A DNA stretch of 64,000 bases, taken from assembly GCA_903902915.1 (NCBI GenBank), contig CAIUWR010000040.1:58843-122842 (forward strand), read 5' to 3'. The stretch comes from an uncultured Hyphomicrobiales bacterium (GTDB lineage: Bacteria; Pseudomonadota; Alphaproteobacteria; Rhizobiales; Beijerinckiaceae). Below are positions 1 through 9,065 of the stretch, one piece after another. Under the pieces are notes generated by a model. That model did no database searches, was not told the DNA's origin, and was given only the letters and a program-made list of their open reading frames with translations. Position 1 is the first letter of the stretch, and each line of letters begins with the position of its first letter. Position numbers and translations under genes: made by a program.

Positions 1-1319
1 CCACGAAAAGCGCCCTGCCAAAACAACTCGCCCTCTGGCTCGACGCGCTGGACGAGACCGGGCGCTGGGCTCTGTTGAAGCTCATCACGGGTGGTTTGCG
101 CATCGGCGTCTCTGCGCGCCTCGCCAAGACGGCGGTGGCGGCCATGGGCGGGCTTGATCCAAATGAGGTGGAGGAGGTCTGGCACGGCTTGCAGCCGCCC
201 TATCTTGAGCTCTTCGCCTGGGTGGAGGGCCGCGAGCCCCGTCCGATCACGGATGATCCCGCGCCCTTCCGCACGCCCATGCTGGCCCATGCCCTTGATG
301 AGGCCGATTTCGCCGCGCTCGATCCGGCGGACTTTTCCGCAGAGTGGAAATGGGACGGAATCCGCGTGCAGGCGGTGACCGGCTTCGCCGCCGCAGGCGC
401 CAGCGTGCAGCGGCTCTATTCGCGCACCGGCGAGGACATGTCCCACAGCTTCCCAGACATGCTGGAGGCGCTGGGCGCGGCGGGCCTTGGAAGCGTGGCC
501 ATAGATGGCGAGCTGCTGGTGGTGCGCGAGGGGCTCGTGCAGTCCTTCGGCGTGTTGCAGCAGAGGCTCAACCGCAAGAGCGTCAATGCGAAACTGATCG
601 CGGACTATCCGCTGCATGTGCGCGCTTATGATCTGCTGATGGAGAATGGCGAGGATCTGCGCCCGCTGCCCTTCATGGAGCGGCGCGCGCGACTGGAGGC
701 GCTGCTCGCGCGGTGCGATCCGGCGCGTCTGGATCTGTCGCCGCTCGTGCCTTTCGAGACGTGGGAGGCGCTGGCGCAAGCGCGGCGCGATCCCGCCAGC
801 GCGGGGGCGGGCGCCGACGCCGAAGCCATCGAAGGAGTGATGCTGAAGCGGCGCCAATCCATCTACGTGCCCGGCCGCCCCAGGGGGCCGTGGTGGAAAT
901 GGAAGCGCGATCCATTCAATGTGGACGCGGTGCTGATGTACGCCCAGCGCGGCCATGGCAAACGCTCGTCCTTTTATTCGGATTTCACCTTCGGCGTCTG
1001 GCGCGAAGGGACGGGCGGGGAGGAACTGGCGCCCGTGGGCAAGGCCTATTTCGGCTTCACGGACGAAGAACTTGGGCTGCTCGACAAATGGGTGCGCAAC
1101 AACACGGTCAATCGTTTCGGCCCCGTGCGCGAAGTGAGCCATGGCGGCGACGATGGGCTGGTGCTGGAGATCGCCTTCGATGGGCTCAATCGCTCCACGC
1201 GGCACAAGTCGGGCCTCGCCATGCGCTTTCCGCGCATATCGCGCATCCGCTGGGACAAGCCCGCCCGGGAGGCGGACCGGCTGGAGGCTCTGGAACGCTT
1301 GCTGCCGACTGATCAGTAA
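1..1319 (+). CDS. ATP-dependent DNA ligase (5'-truncated by the window edge)
   Basis: Seals DNA nicks through a ligase-adenylate intermediate. The reading frame is open from base 3, so the true start lies upstream; about 438 residues are visible against roughly 530 for this LigB-like family. The visible start carries the end of the N-terminal domain (ETGRWALLKLITGGLRIG). The adenylation motif KWDG-R, with the nucleotidyl lysine, lies near base 350, followed by DGELLV and a late WWKWKRD motif V, then an OB-fold. In alphaproteobacteria this ligase type usually sits beside an exonuclease, a DEXH helicase and a phosphoesterase; those would be off the left edge. The gene converges on the next one with only a 10-base gap. 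Confidence 0.93.
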   Translation, partial: TKSALPKQLALWLDALDETGRWALLKLITGGLRIGVSARLAKTAVAAMGGLDPNEVEEVWHGLQPPYLELFAWVEGREPRPITDDPAPFRTPMLAHALDEADFAALDPADFSAEWKWDGIRVQAVTGFAAAGASVQRLYSRTGEDMSHSFPDMLEALGAAGLGSVAIDGELLVVREGLVQSFGVLQQRLNRKSVNAKLIADYPLHVRAYDLLMENGEDLRPLPFMERRARLEALLARCDPARLDLSPLVPFETWEALAQARRDPASAGAGADAEAIEGVMLKRRQSIYVPGRPRGPWWKWKRDPFNVDAVLMYAQRGHGKRSSFYSDFTFGVWREGTGGEELAPVGKAYFGFTDEELGLLDKWVRNNTVNRFGPVREVSHGGDDGLVLEIAFDGLNRSTRHKSGLAMRFPRISRIRWDKPAREADRLEALERLLPTDQ

Positions 1320-1329
1320 AGGCGCGCGG

Positions 1330-3120
1330 TCATGCCCCCTTGTCCGGACCAAGCACGTCGCCTTCGCCATGCAGCAAGCCATGCACGAAGGCGGCCGCCT
1401 CGCTGGTGTGATCGGCGGGATGTCGAAAGCTTGCCCCAAATCCAGCCAGCGTTGCGGCCGCAAAACCCGCCTCGGAGGCCATGGCGACATCATCGGCGGT
1501 GGGCTGCCGGCCCGCCAGCAGGATGATCGCCTCGGCTACCGCCAGCCCTGTGACAAGGGCGATGGCGCCATCCTGCCCTTCGGCGCGCGGCCAAAGGCTC
1601 AGCAGCAGCAGGGGCGCAATGGCCACGGCGCTGAGCGCGAGGGCGGCGCCGATCAGCAAGCGCGGGTCGGGCGCATTGCTCGCCAGCTGGGCGGCGCAGC
1701 TGGCGATGGCCCCCAGCAGGACCAGGCGCGTCACCGCCAGGCGGTGGCTTGCGAGGGCGGAGGCTTCGCGCTTGCGGCGACTGGCGTCGTCGCCAAGCGC
1801 GGTCGCAAGCGTGAAGAAACCGGCCGCTGAGAGAACCAGCGCGATGGAGATGCGTCCGGCCATGGCCAGTCCGGAAAATGCGGCGCCATAGCCGCGCAGT
1901 TCCGCCAGCCCGAGCAGCAGATAGTCGCTGGTGGCGGTGATGTCGGAGGGCCTCAGCGCGCCCGAAAAGCCCGGCAGGGCGGCGCAAGCCTCCCGCGCCT
2001 GCGCGATGGTTGCAGGATGGGCGCCGCAGATCCCGACCAGGCCTCGGCCGCTGGCCTCCAGCAAGAAGGCGGGAAGATCGCCCGGGCGCAGGCCCACGCC
2101 GCCTGCTTGCAGCGTCTGTGTCGAGGCCGCTGCGATCATGAGCGCCATGAGCGCGAGCAGGACGCACCAGACGAGGCCCGAGAGGCCGCCGCGCTGGGTC
2201 TCCCGCGCGTTCTGCGTCGTGATGGCGGGCGCAAGCAGCGATCCAAGGGCCGCCACCCCCAGCGCGACCCCGATGACGATCAGGCTATCGGCTTCCATGG
2301 GAGCAGGCGAGCCCGCTCGCCACTGCGTCATATGCGCGAGCGCTTCCTCGAAGGCGACGCGATTTCCCGGCAGGGGCAGGGGAATGGCCTCGCCGCTGCC
2401 GATCATCAGAGCGAGCGGGGCCGCGATCCCGGCGATCAGGAGCCCGGCCGCGCCGGTCGCCGACCACACAAGGCCCGCCATTCCTCCAGGAACGACAATC
2501 AACGCCACGATGACCGCAGCCAGAATGGCGCAGGTTTGCGCATCGGCGGCGGTCGCCTGCGCGAGGCTGTGCTGAGCCATGGCGAGCCCCGCCAGACCAA
2601 TGCAGAGGCCTGCGGCGCCGGTGGCGAGCGTGGCGCCCAGCCGAATGGTCAAGCCGGGAAAGCGCGCGACAAGCATGCTGGCGATGGAAAAGGCGCCTGT
2701 TTTCCGCAACATCGGCCCCGTCCACAGGGCTGCCAGCAAAAGTCCCGATCCCAGCCCCGCCATCAGGCTGGAGAGCGAGACGCCAGCGGGGCCCGGCGGT
2801 GTGAAGGGCATGGCGAGCGCGAGGCCCAGAGCTGTCAGGGCGAGCCCGGCATAGACGCCCGGCGCGGCGCGGCCCGCCGCATAGAAACTTGAGATCCGCA
2901 TGGAGCGCAGCATGAAACCGATGGCCGCGAGCCCCGTGACGGCGAGGGCGGGAGCGAGCAGGGCGACGAAGGGCTCCGGCGTCCCGATTCGGTCGAGAAG
3001 AACGAAAATGCCGGCGCCCAGAAGAAAGGCCGCAGTGGCGAAAGCGACCCGTCCGTCAATGGCGGCGCGGTCTATCTCCTTGCGCCACCCCGGATTGTCC
3101 TGCGTCACGGCTCTCTCCAC
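1330..3120 (-). CDS. Sodium:solute symporter-like membrane protein
   Basis: A 596-residue, strongly hydrophobic protein with about 12-14 predicted membrane segments. Near residue 75 the stretch SSFYAAGR followed by a glycine/alanine-rich helix resembles the first conserved segment of the SSS (ActP/PutP) family. The rest is divergent, so the substrate (acetate or another organic acid) is a guess. It is transcribed divergently from a LuxR-type response regulator with about 100 bases between them, which suggests shared control. Family assignment rests on motif likeness only. Confidence 0.65.
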   Translation of the reverse strand: MERAVTQDNPGWRKEIDRAAIDGRVAFATAAFLLGAGIFVLLDRIGTPEPFVALLAPALAVTGLAAIGFMLRSMRISSFYAAGRAAPGVYAGLALTALGLALAMPFTPPGPAGVSLSSLMAGLGSGLLLAALWTGPMLRKTGAFSIASMLVARFPGLTIRLGATLATGAAGLCIGLAGLAMAQHSLAQATAADAQTCAILAAVIVALIVVPGGMAGLVWSATGAAGLLIAGIAAPLALMIGSGEAIPLPLPGNRVAFEEALAHMTQWRAGSPAPMEADSLIVIGVALGVAALGSLLAPAITTQNARETQRGGLSGLVWCVLLALMALMIAAASTQTLQAGGVGLRPGDLPAFLLEASGRGLVGICGAHPATIAQAREACAALPGFSGALRPSDITATSDYLLLGLAELRGYGAAFSGLAMAGRISIALVLSAAGFFTLATALGDDASRRKREASALASHRLAVTRLVLLGAIASCAAQLASNAPDPRLLIGAALALSAVAIAPLLLLSLWPRAEGQDGAIALVTGLAVAEAIILLAGRQPTADDVAMASEAGFAAATLAGFGASFRHPADHTSEAAAFVHGLLHGEGDVLGPDKGA

Positions 3121-3163
3121 TGTGGATGCGGCGGGCGATCAAACTCGCTCAACAATAGGGCAA

Positions 3164-3193
3164 TTGACAGGAATGCAAGAGTGTCCGCCAATA
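3164..3193 (+). promoter_or_regulatory. Possible promoter for the response regulator
   Basis: A perfect TTGACA -35 hexamer at 3164-3169 is followed after about 18 bases by CAATA-type sequence, a weak -10. It lies in the divergent gap between the symporter and the response regulator. Only the -35 box is convincing. Confidence 0.3.
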
Positions 3194-3220
3194 GGGCTAT
3201 CCTTTGGGGGGCCTTTCGCC

Positions 3221-3883
3221 GTGAGCGCTTCAACCCGCATTATCATAGCCGACGATCATCCGCTTGTGCGCGGCGCCTTGCATCAGGCCGTCGCTGGCGC
3301 CGTGGAGGGTTGCTCCATCGTCGAATGCCCGGACATCGACGCATTGACCCGCGAGCTTGATGACAACGACGAGGTCAATCTTGTCCTGCTCGATCTGGCG
3401 ATGCCGGGGGTGCGCGGCTTTTCCGGCCTTATGTATTTGCGCGCCCAGCATCCCGGCGTGCCGGTGGTGGTCGTTTCGGGCAACGAGGACCGGGGCGTCA
3501 TGCGCCGCTGCATCGACTTCGGCGCGTCCGGCTTCATCCCCAAGACGACCGACATGAAGGCGATGCGCGCCGCCATCAATGTCGTGCTGGAGGGGGGCAC
3601 ATGGACTCCGCCGGACGTCGACCTGTCCGCTCCCGCCGACAAGGACACCGCCGACATCGTGCGGCGCATGGCCTCGCTCACGCCCCAGCAGGTGCGGGTG
3701 CTGATGATGCTGTCCGAGGGGCTGCTCAACAAGCAGATCGCCTATGAGCTGACGGTTTCCGAGGCCACGGTGAAGGCTCATGTCTCCGCCATCCTGCAAA
3801 AGCTGGGGGTGGAGAGCCGCACGCAGGCGGTCATCACCGCCAAGAAAATCGAGGGCGGCACTTTTGATGGCGACACGCCCTGA
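3221..3883 (+). CDS. LuxR/NarL-family two-component response regulator
   Basis: A 220-residue DNA-binding response regulator. The receiver domain (residues 4-120) has the acidic pair D11/D12, the phosphoacceptor D58 in LLDLAMPG and K108. The LuxR-type helix-turn-helix covers about residues 153-205 (LTPQQ...KQIAYELTVSEATVKAHV). The frame is open further upstream, but the GTG at 3221 is chosen because the protein then begins directly at the receiver domain and has a GGGGGG ribosome-binding site nine bases upstream. No histidine kinase is adjacent. The divergent symporter is the obvious candidate target. Confidence 0.9.
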   Translation: MSASTRIIIADDHPLVRGALHQAVAGAVEGCSIVECPDIDALTRELDDNDEVNLVLLDLAMPGVRGFSGLMYLRAQHPGVPVVVVSGNEDRGVMRRCIDFGASGFIPKTTDMKAMRAAINVVLEGGTWTPPDVDLSAPADKDTADIVRRMASLTPQQVRVLMMLSEGLLNKQIAYELTVSEATVKAHVSAILQKLGVESRTQAVITAKKIEGGTFDGDTP

Positions 3884-3950
3884 TTTGGCCCTTCGCGCTG
3901 GCTAAGGAGGCGTGACTCGCATCTCGTCGCCAGCTCGTCAGGATTTTTTC

Positions 3951-4226
3951 ATGGCCGACACATTCGCCCGCGTCCTCGGCGGCCCGCCGCTTTCGGTGCT
4001 GGCCCGCCTGCTCATGCTTTCGCTGATCGTCGGCGCGCTGCTCATGTGGCTCGAGATTCATCCTGTCGAGGTGATCGACAGCGTCGCGCGCATGGTCCTC
4101 AGGCTGTGGAACATGGGCTTTGGCGCCGTGCGCATGGTCGCGGAATATGTGATCGCCGGTGCGGTCATCGTGGTTCCGCTCTGGCTGGCGTCCCGTCTGT
4201 TCAACGTGGGACGGGGCGCGCGCTGA
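3951..4226 (+). CDS. DUF6460 small membrane protein
   Basis: A 91-residue protein with the layout of DUF6460: an FARVLGGPPLSVLARL opening, a membrane segment near residues 20-36, the conserved WLEIHPVEVIDSV and LRLWNMG block, and a second membrane segment near the end. The ATG at 3951 is used because it opens the conserved part; an earlier in-frame ATG at 3912 adds 13 unconserved residues. The function of the family is not known. The stop codon abuts the stop of convergent pyrD. Confidence 0.75.
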   Translation: MADTFARVLGGPPLSVLARLLMLSLIVGALLMWLEIHPVEVIDSVARMVLRLWNMGFGAVRMVAEYVIAGAVIVVPLWLASRLFNVGRGAR

Positions 4227-5315
4227 TCAGGCCAGATCGCCCGCCCAGTCCCGCGCGCGTCGGCCCACCACGTCCTTGATGCTGGCCAGATTTTCCTGAT
4301 CGAGCTTCGCGGTGAGCCCGCGCAGGATCTCGCCGGGCAGCCCCGCGCCTTTATAGACCATCGCGGAATAGAGCTGGATCAGGCTTGCGCCCGCCTCGAT
4401 CTTGGCGAAGGCGCTGTCCGGGCCGTCAACGCCGCCAGCCCCCACGATGGGAAAGCGTCCCTCCACCCGCAGGAAGGCCGCGCCCAGCATTCGCGTGGAC
4501 AGCTTGAACAGGGGCTTGCCCGAGAGCCCGCCCGCTTCCTGCGCCGTGGCGCCCTCCCGCAGATCCGCAGGCCGGGTGATGGTGGTGTTCCCCAGGATCA
4601 GCGCGTCGATCCCACGCGCCGCGCAGACCCGGATGATGTCGTCGAGGTCGCCCATGGCCAGATCGGGCGCGATTTTCAAAAACACGGGTTTGCGGCCATG
4701 GATCCGTGCGGCTTCGTCGCGGGCGTCCAGCACGCGGGCCAGCAGATCGTCGAGCGCGGCGGCCTGTTGCAGATCGCGCAGGCCGGGGGTGTTGGGGGAG
4801 GAGATGTTGATGGTGAAATAGCTCGCCACATCGGCGAAGGCCTTCACGCCCTGCACATAATCGCCCGCGCGGTCCGTGGATTCCTTGTTCGCGCCGACGT
4901 TCACGCCCACCAGTCCGGGCTTGCCGTCGCGGGCGGCCAGACGCGCGTGGGGCGGGGCGTGGCCTTCGCTATTGAAGCCCAGCCGATTGATGACGCCTTC
5001 ATCTTGCGGCAGGCGGAAGAGGCGAGGTTTCGGGTTGCCGGGCTGCGGCAAGGGGGTGATCGTGCCCACCTCCACAAAACCAAAACCGAGGCGGAACAGG
5101 GCGTCCGGCGCCTCCGCGCCCTTGTCATAGCCAGCGGCCATGCCCAAAGGATTGGGAAAATCGAGCCCGCAGGCGCTGACCCGCAGGCGCGGATCCGCAA
5201 CGCCGAGGGAGATCGGCGGCATCATCCGCAGGGCGAGGATGGACAGGCCATGGGCCTTTTCCGGATCCATCGCATGGAGCAGCGGCTGCAAAAGTCTTGC
5301 GGCGAAGCCGATCAT
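4227..5315 (-). CDS. pyrD: Dihydroorotate dehydrogenase (quinone), class 2
   Basis: Oxidises dihydroorotate to orotate in pyrimidine synthesis and passes electrons to the membrane quinone pool through FMN. The 362-residue length fits class 2. Visible family signatures are the amphipathic N-terminus (LLQPLLHAMDPEKAH), NPLGMAAGYDKGAEAPD, FVEVGTITP, NRLGFNSEG, NISSPNTPGLRDLQ and the FMN-binding IVGAGGV...LIQLYSAMVYKG. The ATG at 5315 overlaps the stop of the upstream DUF952 gene by four bases (ATGA), so translation is probably coupled. A longer frame reading further upstream adds residues foreign to PyrD and is not used. Confidence 0.95.
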   Translation of the reverse strand: MIGFAARLLQPLLHAMDPEKAHGLSILALRMMPPISLGVADPRLRVSACGLDFPNPLGMAAGYDKGAEAPDALFRLGFGFVEVGTITPLPQPGNPKPRLFRLPQDEGVINRLGFNSEGHAPPHARLAARDGKPGLVGVNVGANKESTDRAGDYVQGVKAFADVASYFTINISSPNTPGLRDLQQAAALDDLLARVLDARDEAARIHGRKPVFLKIAPDLAMGDLDDIIRVCAARGIDALILGNTTITRPADLREGATAQEAGGLSGKPLFKLSTRMLGAAFLRVEGRFPIVGAGGVDGPDSAFAKIEAGASLIQLYSAMVYKGAGLPGEILRGLTAKLDQENLASIKDVVGRRARDWAGDLA

Positions 5316-5656
5316 GCCAGAAGCTCCGAGAAATCGTGCTTGCCATCGGCGCCAAGCGCAATGGGCTTCACCCATGTTGCCGCGCTGGTGGGCAGGGGCG
5401 CGTAGAGATGGGGAAACAATTGCCCCCCGCGTGAGGGTTCCCAGCGCAGCGCCGCGCCCAGCGCCTCGGCTTCGAAGGCCGCCAGCAGCAGGTCCGTCTG
5501 GCCGGTGAAATGCTTGTCGGCGGTCTCCTGAACCTGATCGGCCGTGGAGAAATGGATGAACCCATCCGCCAGATCCACCGGCGCCCCGTCGAAGACGCCC
5601 ACGGTCTGCGCGCGGGCCCAGAGCGATTCGGGAGTGATTTTATAGATCAGGGCCAC
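5312..5656 (-). CDS. DUF952 domain-containing protein
   Basis: A 114-residue protein of the DUF952 family: ALIYKITPESLW at the start, DGFIHFSTADQVQETADKHF in the middle and LRWEPSRGGQLFPHLYAPL near the end. The fold is related to ADP-ribosyltransferase-like and glutathione-transferase-associated small proteins; no activity is established. The GTG at 5656 is chosen because it starts the conserved block and has AAGGA upstream at good spacing. It is coupled to pyrD by a 4-base overlap. Confidence 0.8.
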   Translation of the reverse strand: MALIYKITPESLWARAQTVGVFDGAPVDLADGFIHFSTADQVQETADKHFTGQTDLLLAAFEAEALGAALRWEPSRGGQLFPHLYAPLPTSAATWVKPIALGADGKHDFSELLA

Positions 5657-5829
5657 GGTGGAGTCCTTTGTGTCTGTCGCGGGCACATTACCGGCGCTGT
5701 CGGGGGGAAACAACCAAACGCGGGAACGATCTTCTTGGCTTTTCTTGCAACGCTTACGCTTTGACAAGCACTTGTGAACAGTTGACGTAGAGGCAAGGCT
5801 GTTGCGGTGAAGGAAAAAAAGAGATAAAT

Positions 5830-5846
5830 GTTCCTAATCTAGGAAC
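5830..5846. promoter_or_regulatory. Perfect palindrome, probable operator of the S24 repressor gene
   Basis: GTTCCTA-ATC-TAGGAAC is a perfect 7-base inverted repeat with a 3-base centre. It sits 21 bases upstream of the ATG of the S24/LexA-like regulator, where a dimeric autorepressor would be expected to bind. That the regulator binds it is inference. Confidence 0.55.
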
Positions 5847-5867
5847 GTCGTCCCTGAAAGGCTAGTC

Positions 5868-6497
5868 ATGCTTACCCATCATCAGGTTTGGGGCGCAATC
5901 GACGCGCTCGCCGCCGCCCACGGCGCCACCGCATCCGGCCTCGCGCGCAAGGCGGGGCTCGATTCGACGACGTTCAACAAATCCAAACGCTCGTCGGGCA
6001 ATGGGCGGCTGCGCTGGCCATCCACCGAGTCCATCTCCAAGATTCTTGAAGCGACCGGCTCCAGCCTTGAGGAATTTCTGGGCATGATCCGTGACGTGAA
6101 GGCCGACCCTTTGCGCACCATTCCGCTGATCGGCGTCGCTCAGGCGGGCACGGGCGGTTTTTTTGATGACGGCGGCTTTCCCGTGGGCGCGGGCTGGGAC
6201 GAGGTGGCCTTTCCCCATATCGGCAGCGCGCACGCCTATGCGCTGGAGATCGCGGGCGATTCCATGAATCCGGTCTATCGCGATGGGGATGTTGTGATCG
6301 TCGATCCGGAGGCCGCCGTGCGCCGGGGCGACCGGGTGGTGGTGAAGACCCAGGAGGGCGAGGTGCTCGCCAAGGAGCTGAAGCGCCAGACCGCCAAGAC
6401 CATCGAGCTGAAATCCCTCAACCCCGAGCACGAGGACCGCACCTTCTCGATGGATCAGGTGGCGTGGATCGCGCGCATTCTGTGGTCCAGCCAGTAA
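5868..6497 (+). CDS. S24-family (LexA/CI-like) transcriptional repressor
   Basis: A 209-residue repressor. Residues 1-75 form an XRE/CI-type helix-turn-helix (TASGLARKAGLDSTTFNKSKR, STESISKIL). The C-terminal half is a LexA-like S24 domain with the nucleophile S132 in GDSM and the general base K169 in VLAKEL. The 37-residue spacing matches LexA and UmuD, so self-cleavage is plausible. A recognisable Ala-Gly cleavage pair lies near residue 93 (AQAG). It is not canonical alphaproteobacterial LexA. A perfect palindrome lies just upstream. No SOS or phage genes are adjacent, and it converges on the TauE-like gene. Confidence 0.85.
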   Translation: MLTHHQVWGAIDALAAAHGATASGLARKAGLDSTTFNKSKRSSGNGRLRWPSTESISKILEATGSSLEEFLGMIRDVKADPLRTIPLIGVAQAGTGGFFDDGGFPVGAGWDEVAFPHIGSAHAYALEIAGDSMNPVYRDGDVVIVDPEAAVRRGDRVVVKTQEGEVLAKELKRQTAKTIELKSLNPEHEDRTFSMDQVAWIARILWSSQ

Positions 6498-6500
6498 GGC

Positions 6501-7250
6501 TCACTCGCCATAAACCAGCAGCCATAACCCGCGCGCCACATAGACGGCGCTGAAGATGACGATGATGACCTTGGTGTATTTCCGGAACTCGCCGTCCGTC
6601 ATGCGATGCAGGACGATGGGCGCCATCGACGTGCCGGCGATCGCCGTTCCCAGAAAGCAAGCCCAGGCCCAGAGCGGAATGTTGCCAACAGCCTCGGTCG
6701 CGAAGGCGCCGAAGTAGAAGATCCGCACCACCTGCGAGAAGAGTTGCGTGACGGCTTTGGTCGCCACCACGGTCTTGCGGTCGAGGGGGCTGGCCTGAAA
6801 AAACACATCCAGAATATTGCCGCCCTGACCCACTGTCAGTTGCAGCAGCATGACCAGAGCGCCGCAGACATAAACCATGCCGCGCCGTGTGACGTCGGGC
6901 GCGAAGGATTTGGGAAGCGCGAAGGCTGCGAAGGGCATGAGGCCGATGCCCAGATAGACCATGGGCTTGCTTGGCACGAAATTCACGAAGCGCATCGCGA
7001 TATAGGCCGCCAGCGAACCGACGATGTATTTCCAGGTCAGCCTCCAGTCCACATGCCTGCGCCAGAGCCAGCCGCGCCACGTTCCTGACGCCACCTGCAC
7101 GGTCGCGAAGACGACGAGCGAGGAGGCGACGGGCAGGAACAGCAGCAAGGAGGCCAGCAGGATCTGCCCGCCCGCCATGCCGAAAATGCCTGACACGAAC
7201 GAGCTGAACAGGCCGACCGCAGCGATGAAGAGGAGAACGCCCGTGGTCAT
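6501..7250 (-). CDS. TauE/SafE-family (TSUP) membrane permease
   Basis: A 249-residue integral membrane protein with about eight hydrophobic segments. The N-terminal SGIFGMAGGQILLASLLLFLPV motif is the first half of the duplicated TSUP signature. The equivalent second motif (VGQGGNILDVFF) is near residue 140. Family members export sulfite, sulfoacetate or other small anions. The substrate cannot be read from the sequence. It is nine bases downstream of lysK on the same strand and may be co-transcribed with it. Confidence 0.85.
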   Translation of the reverse strand: MTTGVLLFIAAVGLFSSFVSGIFGMAGGQILLASLLLFLPVASSLVVFATVQVASGTWRGWLWRRHVDWRLTWKYIVGSLAAYIAMRFVNFVPSKPMVYLGIGLMPFAAFALPKSFAPDVTRRGMVYVCGALVMLLQLTVGQGGNILDVFFQASPLDRKTVVATKAVTQLFSQVVRIFYFGAFATEAVGNIPLWAWACFLGTAIAGTSMAPIVLHRMTDGEFRKYTKVIIVIFSAVYVARGLWLLVYGE

Positions 7251-7259
7251 CCCGGGCGG

Positions 7260-8984
7260 TCAGATCTTGCGGGCGGCGATGAAGGCCGCGTGCTGGCGCG
7301 CCAATTCGCCGCTCAGCGCGGCGGCGATCAGCGCGCGCGTTTCGGCGACGCCATAGAGCGCTGCGAAGGAGCCGAAGCGCGGCCCCCGGTTCTCGCCGAG
7401 CAGCACGCGATAGAGCATGTTGAACCAGTCGTTCGACACGCCCGGCCGCTCCGGCGTCGCGCCCTTGGCTTTCAGATCCTGATAGCGCGGGATCGGTCGG
7501 GCCACATCGTAAAGCGCGGTCTGGATGTCTTCGGCGGTGGCGCCTGCGGGCAGGCCCGCCAGCATGGCGTCGAGCTGGCGCAGGGCGTCCGCCTCCACTT
7601 CGTCGGCCACATGATAGGTCTTGGACGGGCGCACGAAATCGCGGAAATAGGCCACGGCATAGCCCACCAGCGCGTCGAGGCGCGGATGGGTCTGGGGCGT
7701 GACGCTGGGCGCGTAGCGGCGCAGGAAGGCCCAGAGCACCTGTGGGTCTTCGCTATTGGCCACCGCCGCCAGATTGAGCAGCATGGCGAAGGAGACCTGC
7801 GTGCCCGCGCCCTCGCCTTCGCCCGGATGATGCAGCACTTCGGGCTCCGGCGGCTGGCCGCTGTGGATGTGCCAGACCGGATTGCCGAGGCGGCCCTTCC
7901 AGTCCTGCCGTCCATAGCCCGCCAGAAGTTGCAGATATTCGTCCACCGCGCGCGGGATCACGTCGAAATGCAGGCGCTTGGCCTCGCGCGGCTTCTGGAA
8001 CATGAACAGCGAGAGGCTTTCGGGGCTGGCGTAGGTCAGCCATTCCTCGATGGTGAGGCCATTGCCCTTGGACTTCGAAATCTTCTGGCCCTTCTCGTCT
8101 AGAAACAATTCGTAGTTGAATCCCTCGGGCGGCATGCCGTCGATGGCGCGCACGATGTTGCTGGAGAGCTTCACCGAGTCGATGAGATCCTTGCCCGCCA
8201 TTTCGTAATCGACATGCAGCGCATACCACCGCATGGCCCAGTCGGGCTTCCATTGCAGCTTGCAATGACCGCCGGTGACGGGGGTCACGAACTGTTCGTT
8301 GGTTTCTGGATCGCGCCAGGTGATCGTGCCTGCCTTGGCGTCCATGGCCTCCAGCGGAACCTGCATGACGATGCGGGTCGTGGGGTGGATGGGCAGGAAG
8401 GGCGAATAGGTGGAGGCGCGCTCCGCCCGCAGCGAGGGCAGCATGATCGCCTGCACGGCTTCGAACCGCTCCAGCATGTGCAGCAGCGCGGCGTCGAAAC
8501 GACCGGATTTGTAATAGTCGGTCGAGGAGGCGAATTCGTAATCGAAGCCGAAGCGGTCGAGGAAGGCCCGCAGCATGGCGTTGTTGTGATGGGCGAAGCT
8601 CTCGAACTTGCCGAAGGGATCGGGGATCTCGGTCAGCGGCTTGCCCAGATGCGGGATCAGCCGCTCCTTGTTGGGAATATTGTCGGGAACCTTGCGCAGC
8701 CCGTCCATATCGTCCGAAAAAGCGAGCAGGCGCGTGGCGATGCGGCCTTCCGTCAGGATCTCGAAGGCGTGGCGCACCATGCTGGTGCGGGCCACCTCGC
8801 CGAAGGTGCCGATATGGGGCAGGCCCGAGGGGCCATAGCCCGTTTCGAAGAGCACTTCCTTCTGGCCCGTCTTTTCGACGCGGGCGACGAGTTTGCGCGC
8901 CTCTTCAAAGGGCCAGGCGGCTGAGGTCAGCGCGGCGTCGTGAAGCGACAGGAGCCCGGAGGCCGCAGGTGCGGCGTTAGCCAT
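7260..8984 (-). CDS. lysK: Lysine--tRNA ligase, class I
   Basis: Charges tRNA-Lys with lysine. This is the class I enzyme found in archaea and most alphaproteobacteria, not the class II LysS. The HIGH-type motif is in [11 protein letters not shown] near residue 53 and the KMSKS-type motif is KISKSKGNG. The protein is 574 residues from the ATG at 8984, which has AAGGA seven bases upstream. An upstream in-frame extension of 20 residues has no family likeness and is excluded. Confidence 0.95.
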   Translation of the reverse strand: MANAAPAASGLLSLHDAALTSAAWPFEEARKLVARVEKTGQKEVLFETGYGPSGLPHIGTFGEVARTSMVRHAFEILTEGRIATRLLAFSDDMDGLRKVPDNIPNKERLIPHLGKPLTEIPDPFGKFESFAHHNNAMLRAFLDRFGFDYEFASSTDYYKSGRFDAALLHMLERFEAVQAIMLPSLRAERASTYSPFLPIHPTTRIVMQVPLEAMDAKAGTITWRDPETNEQFVTPVTGGHCKLQWKPDWAMRWYALHVDYEMAGKDLIDSVKLSSNIVRAIDGMPPEGFNYELFLDEKGQKISKSKGNGLTIEEWLTYASPESLSLFMFQKPREAKRLHFDVIPRAVDEYLQLLAGYGRQDWKGRLGNPVWHIHSGQPPEPEVLHHPGEGEGAGTQVSFAMLLNLAAVANSEDPQVLWAFLRRYAPSVTPQTHPRLDALVGYAVAYFRDFVRPSKTYHVADEVEADALRQLDAMLAGLPAGATAEDIQTALYDVARPIPRYQDLKAKGATPERPGVSNDWFNMLYRVLLGENRGPRFGSFAALYGVAETRALIAAALSGELARQHAAFIAARKI

Positions 8985-9065
8985 TTCAAATCCTTGTGGA
9001 GGCGCGCGGCGGGCCATCAGGCGCCCGCCGGAACGGCCGCACACTAGGCAGGGCGGCGCCCAAGG

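Noticed and set aside
5868..6497. Prophage remnant around the S24 repressor
   Set aside because: Flanking genes (DUF952, pyrD, TauE-like, lysK) are ordinary chromosomal genes with no integrase, attachment site or structural phage gene.
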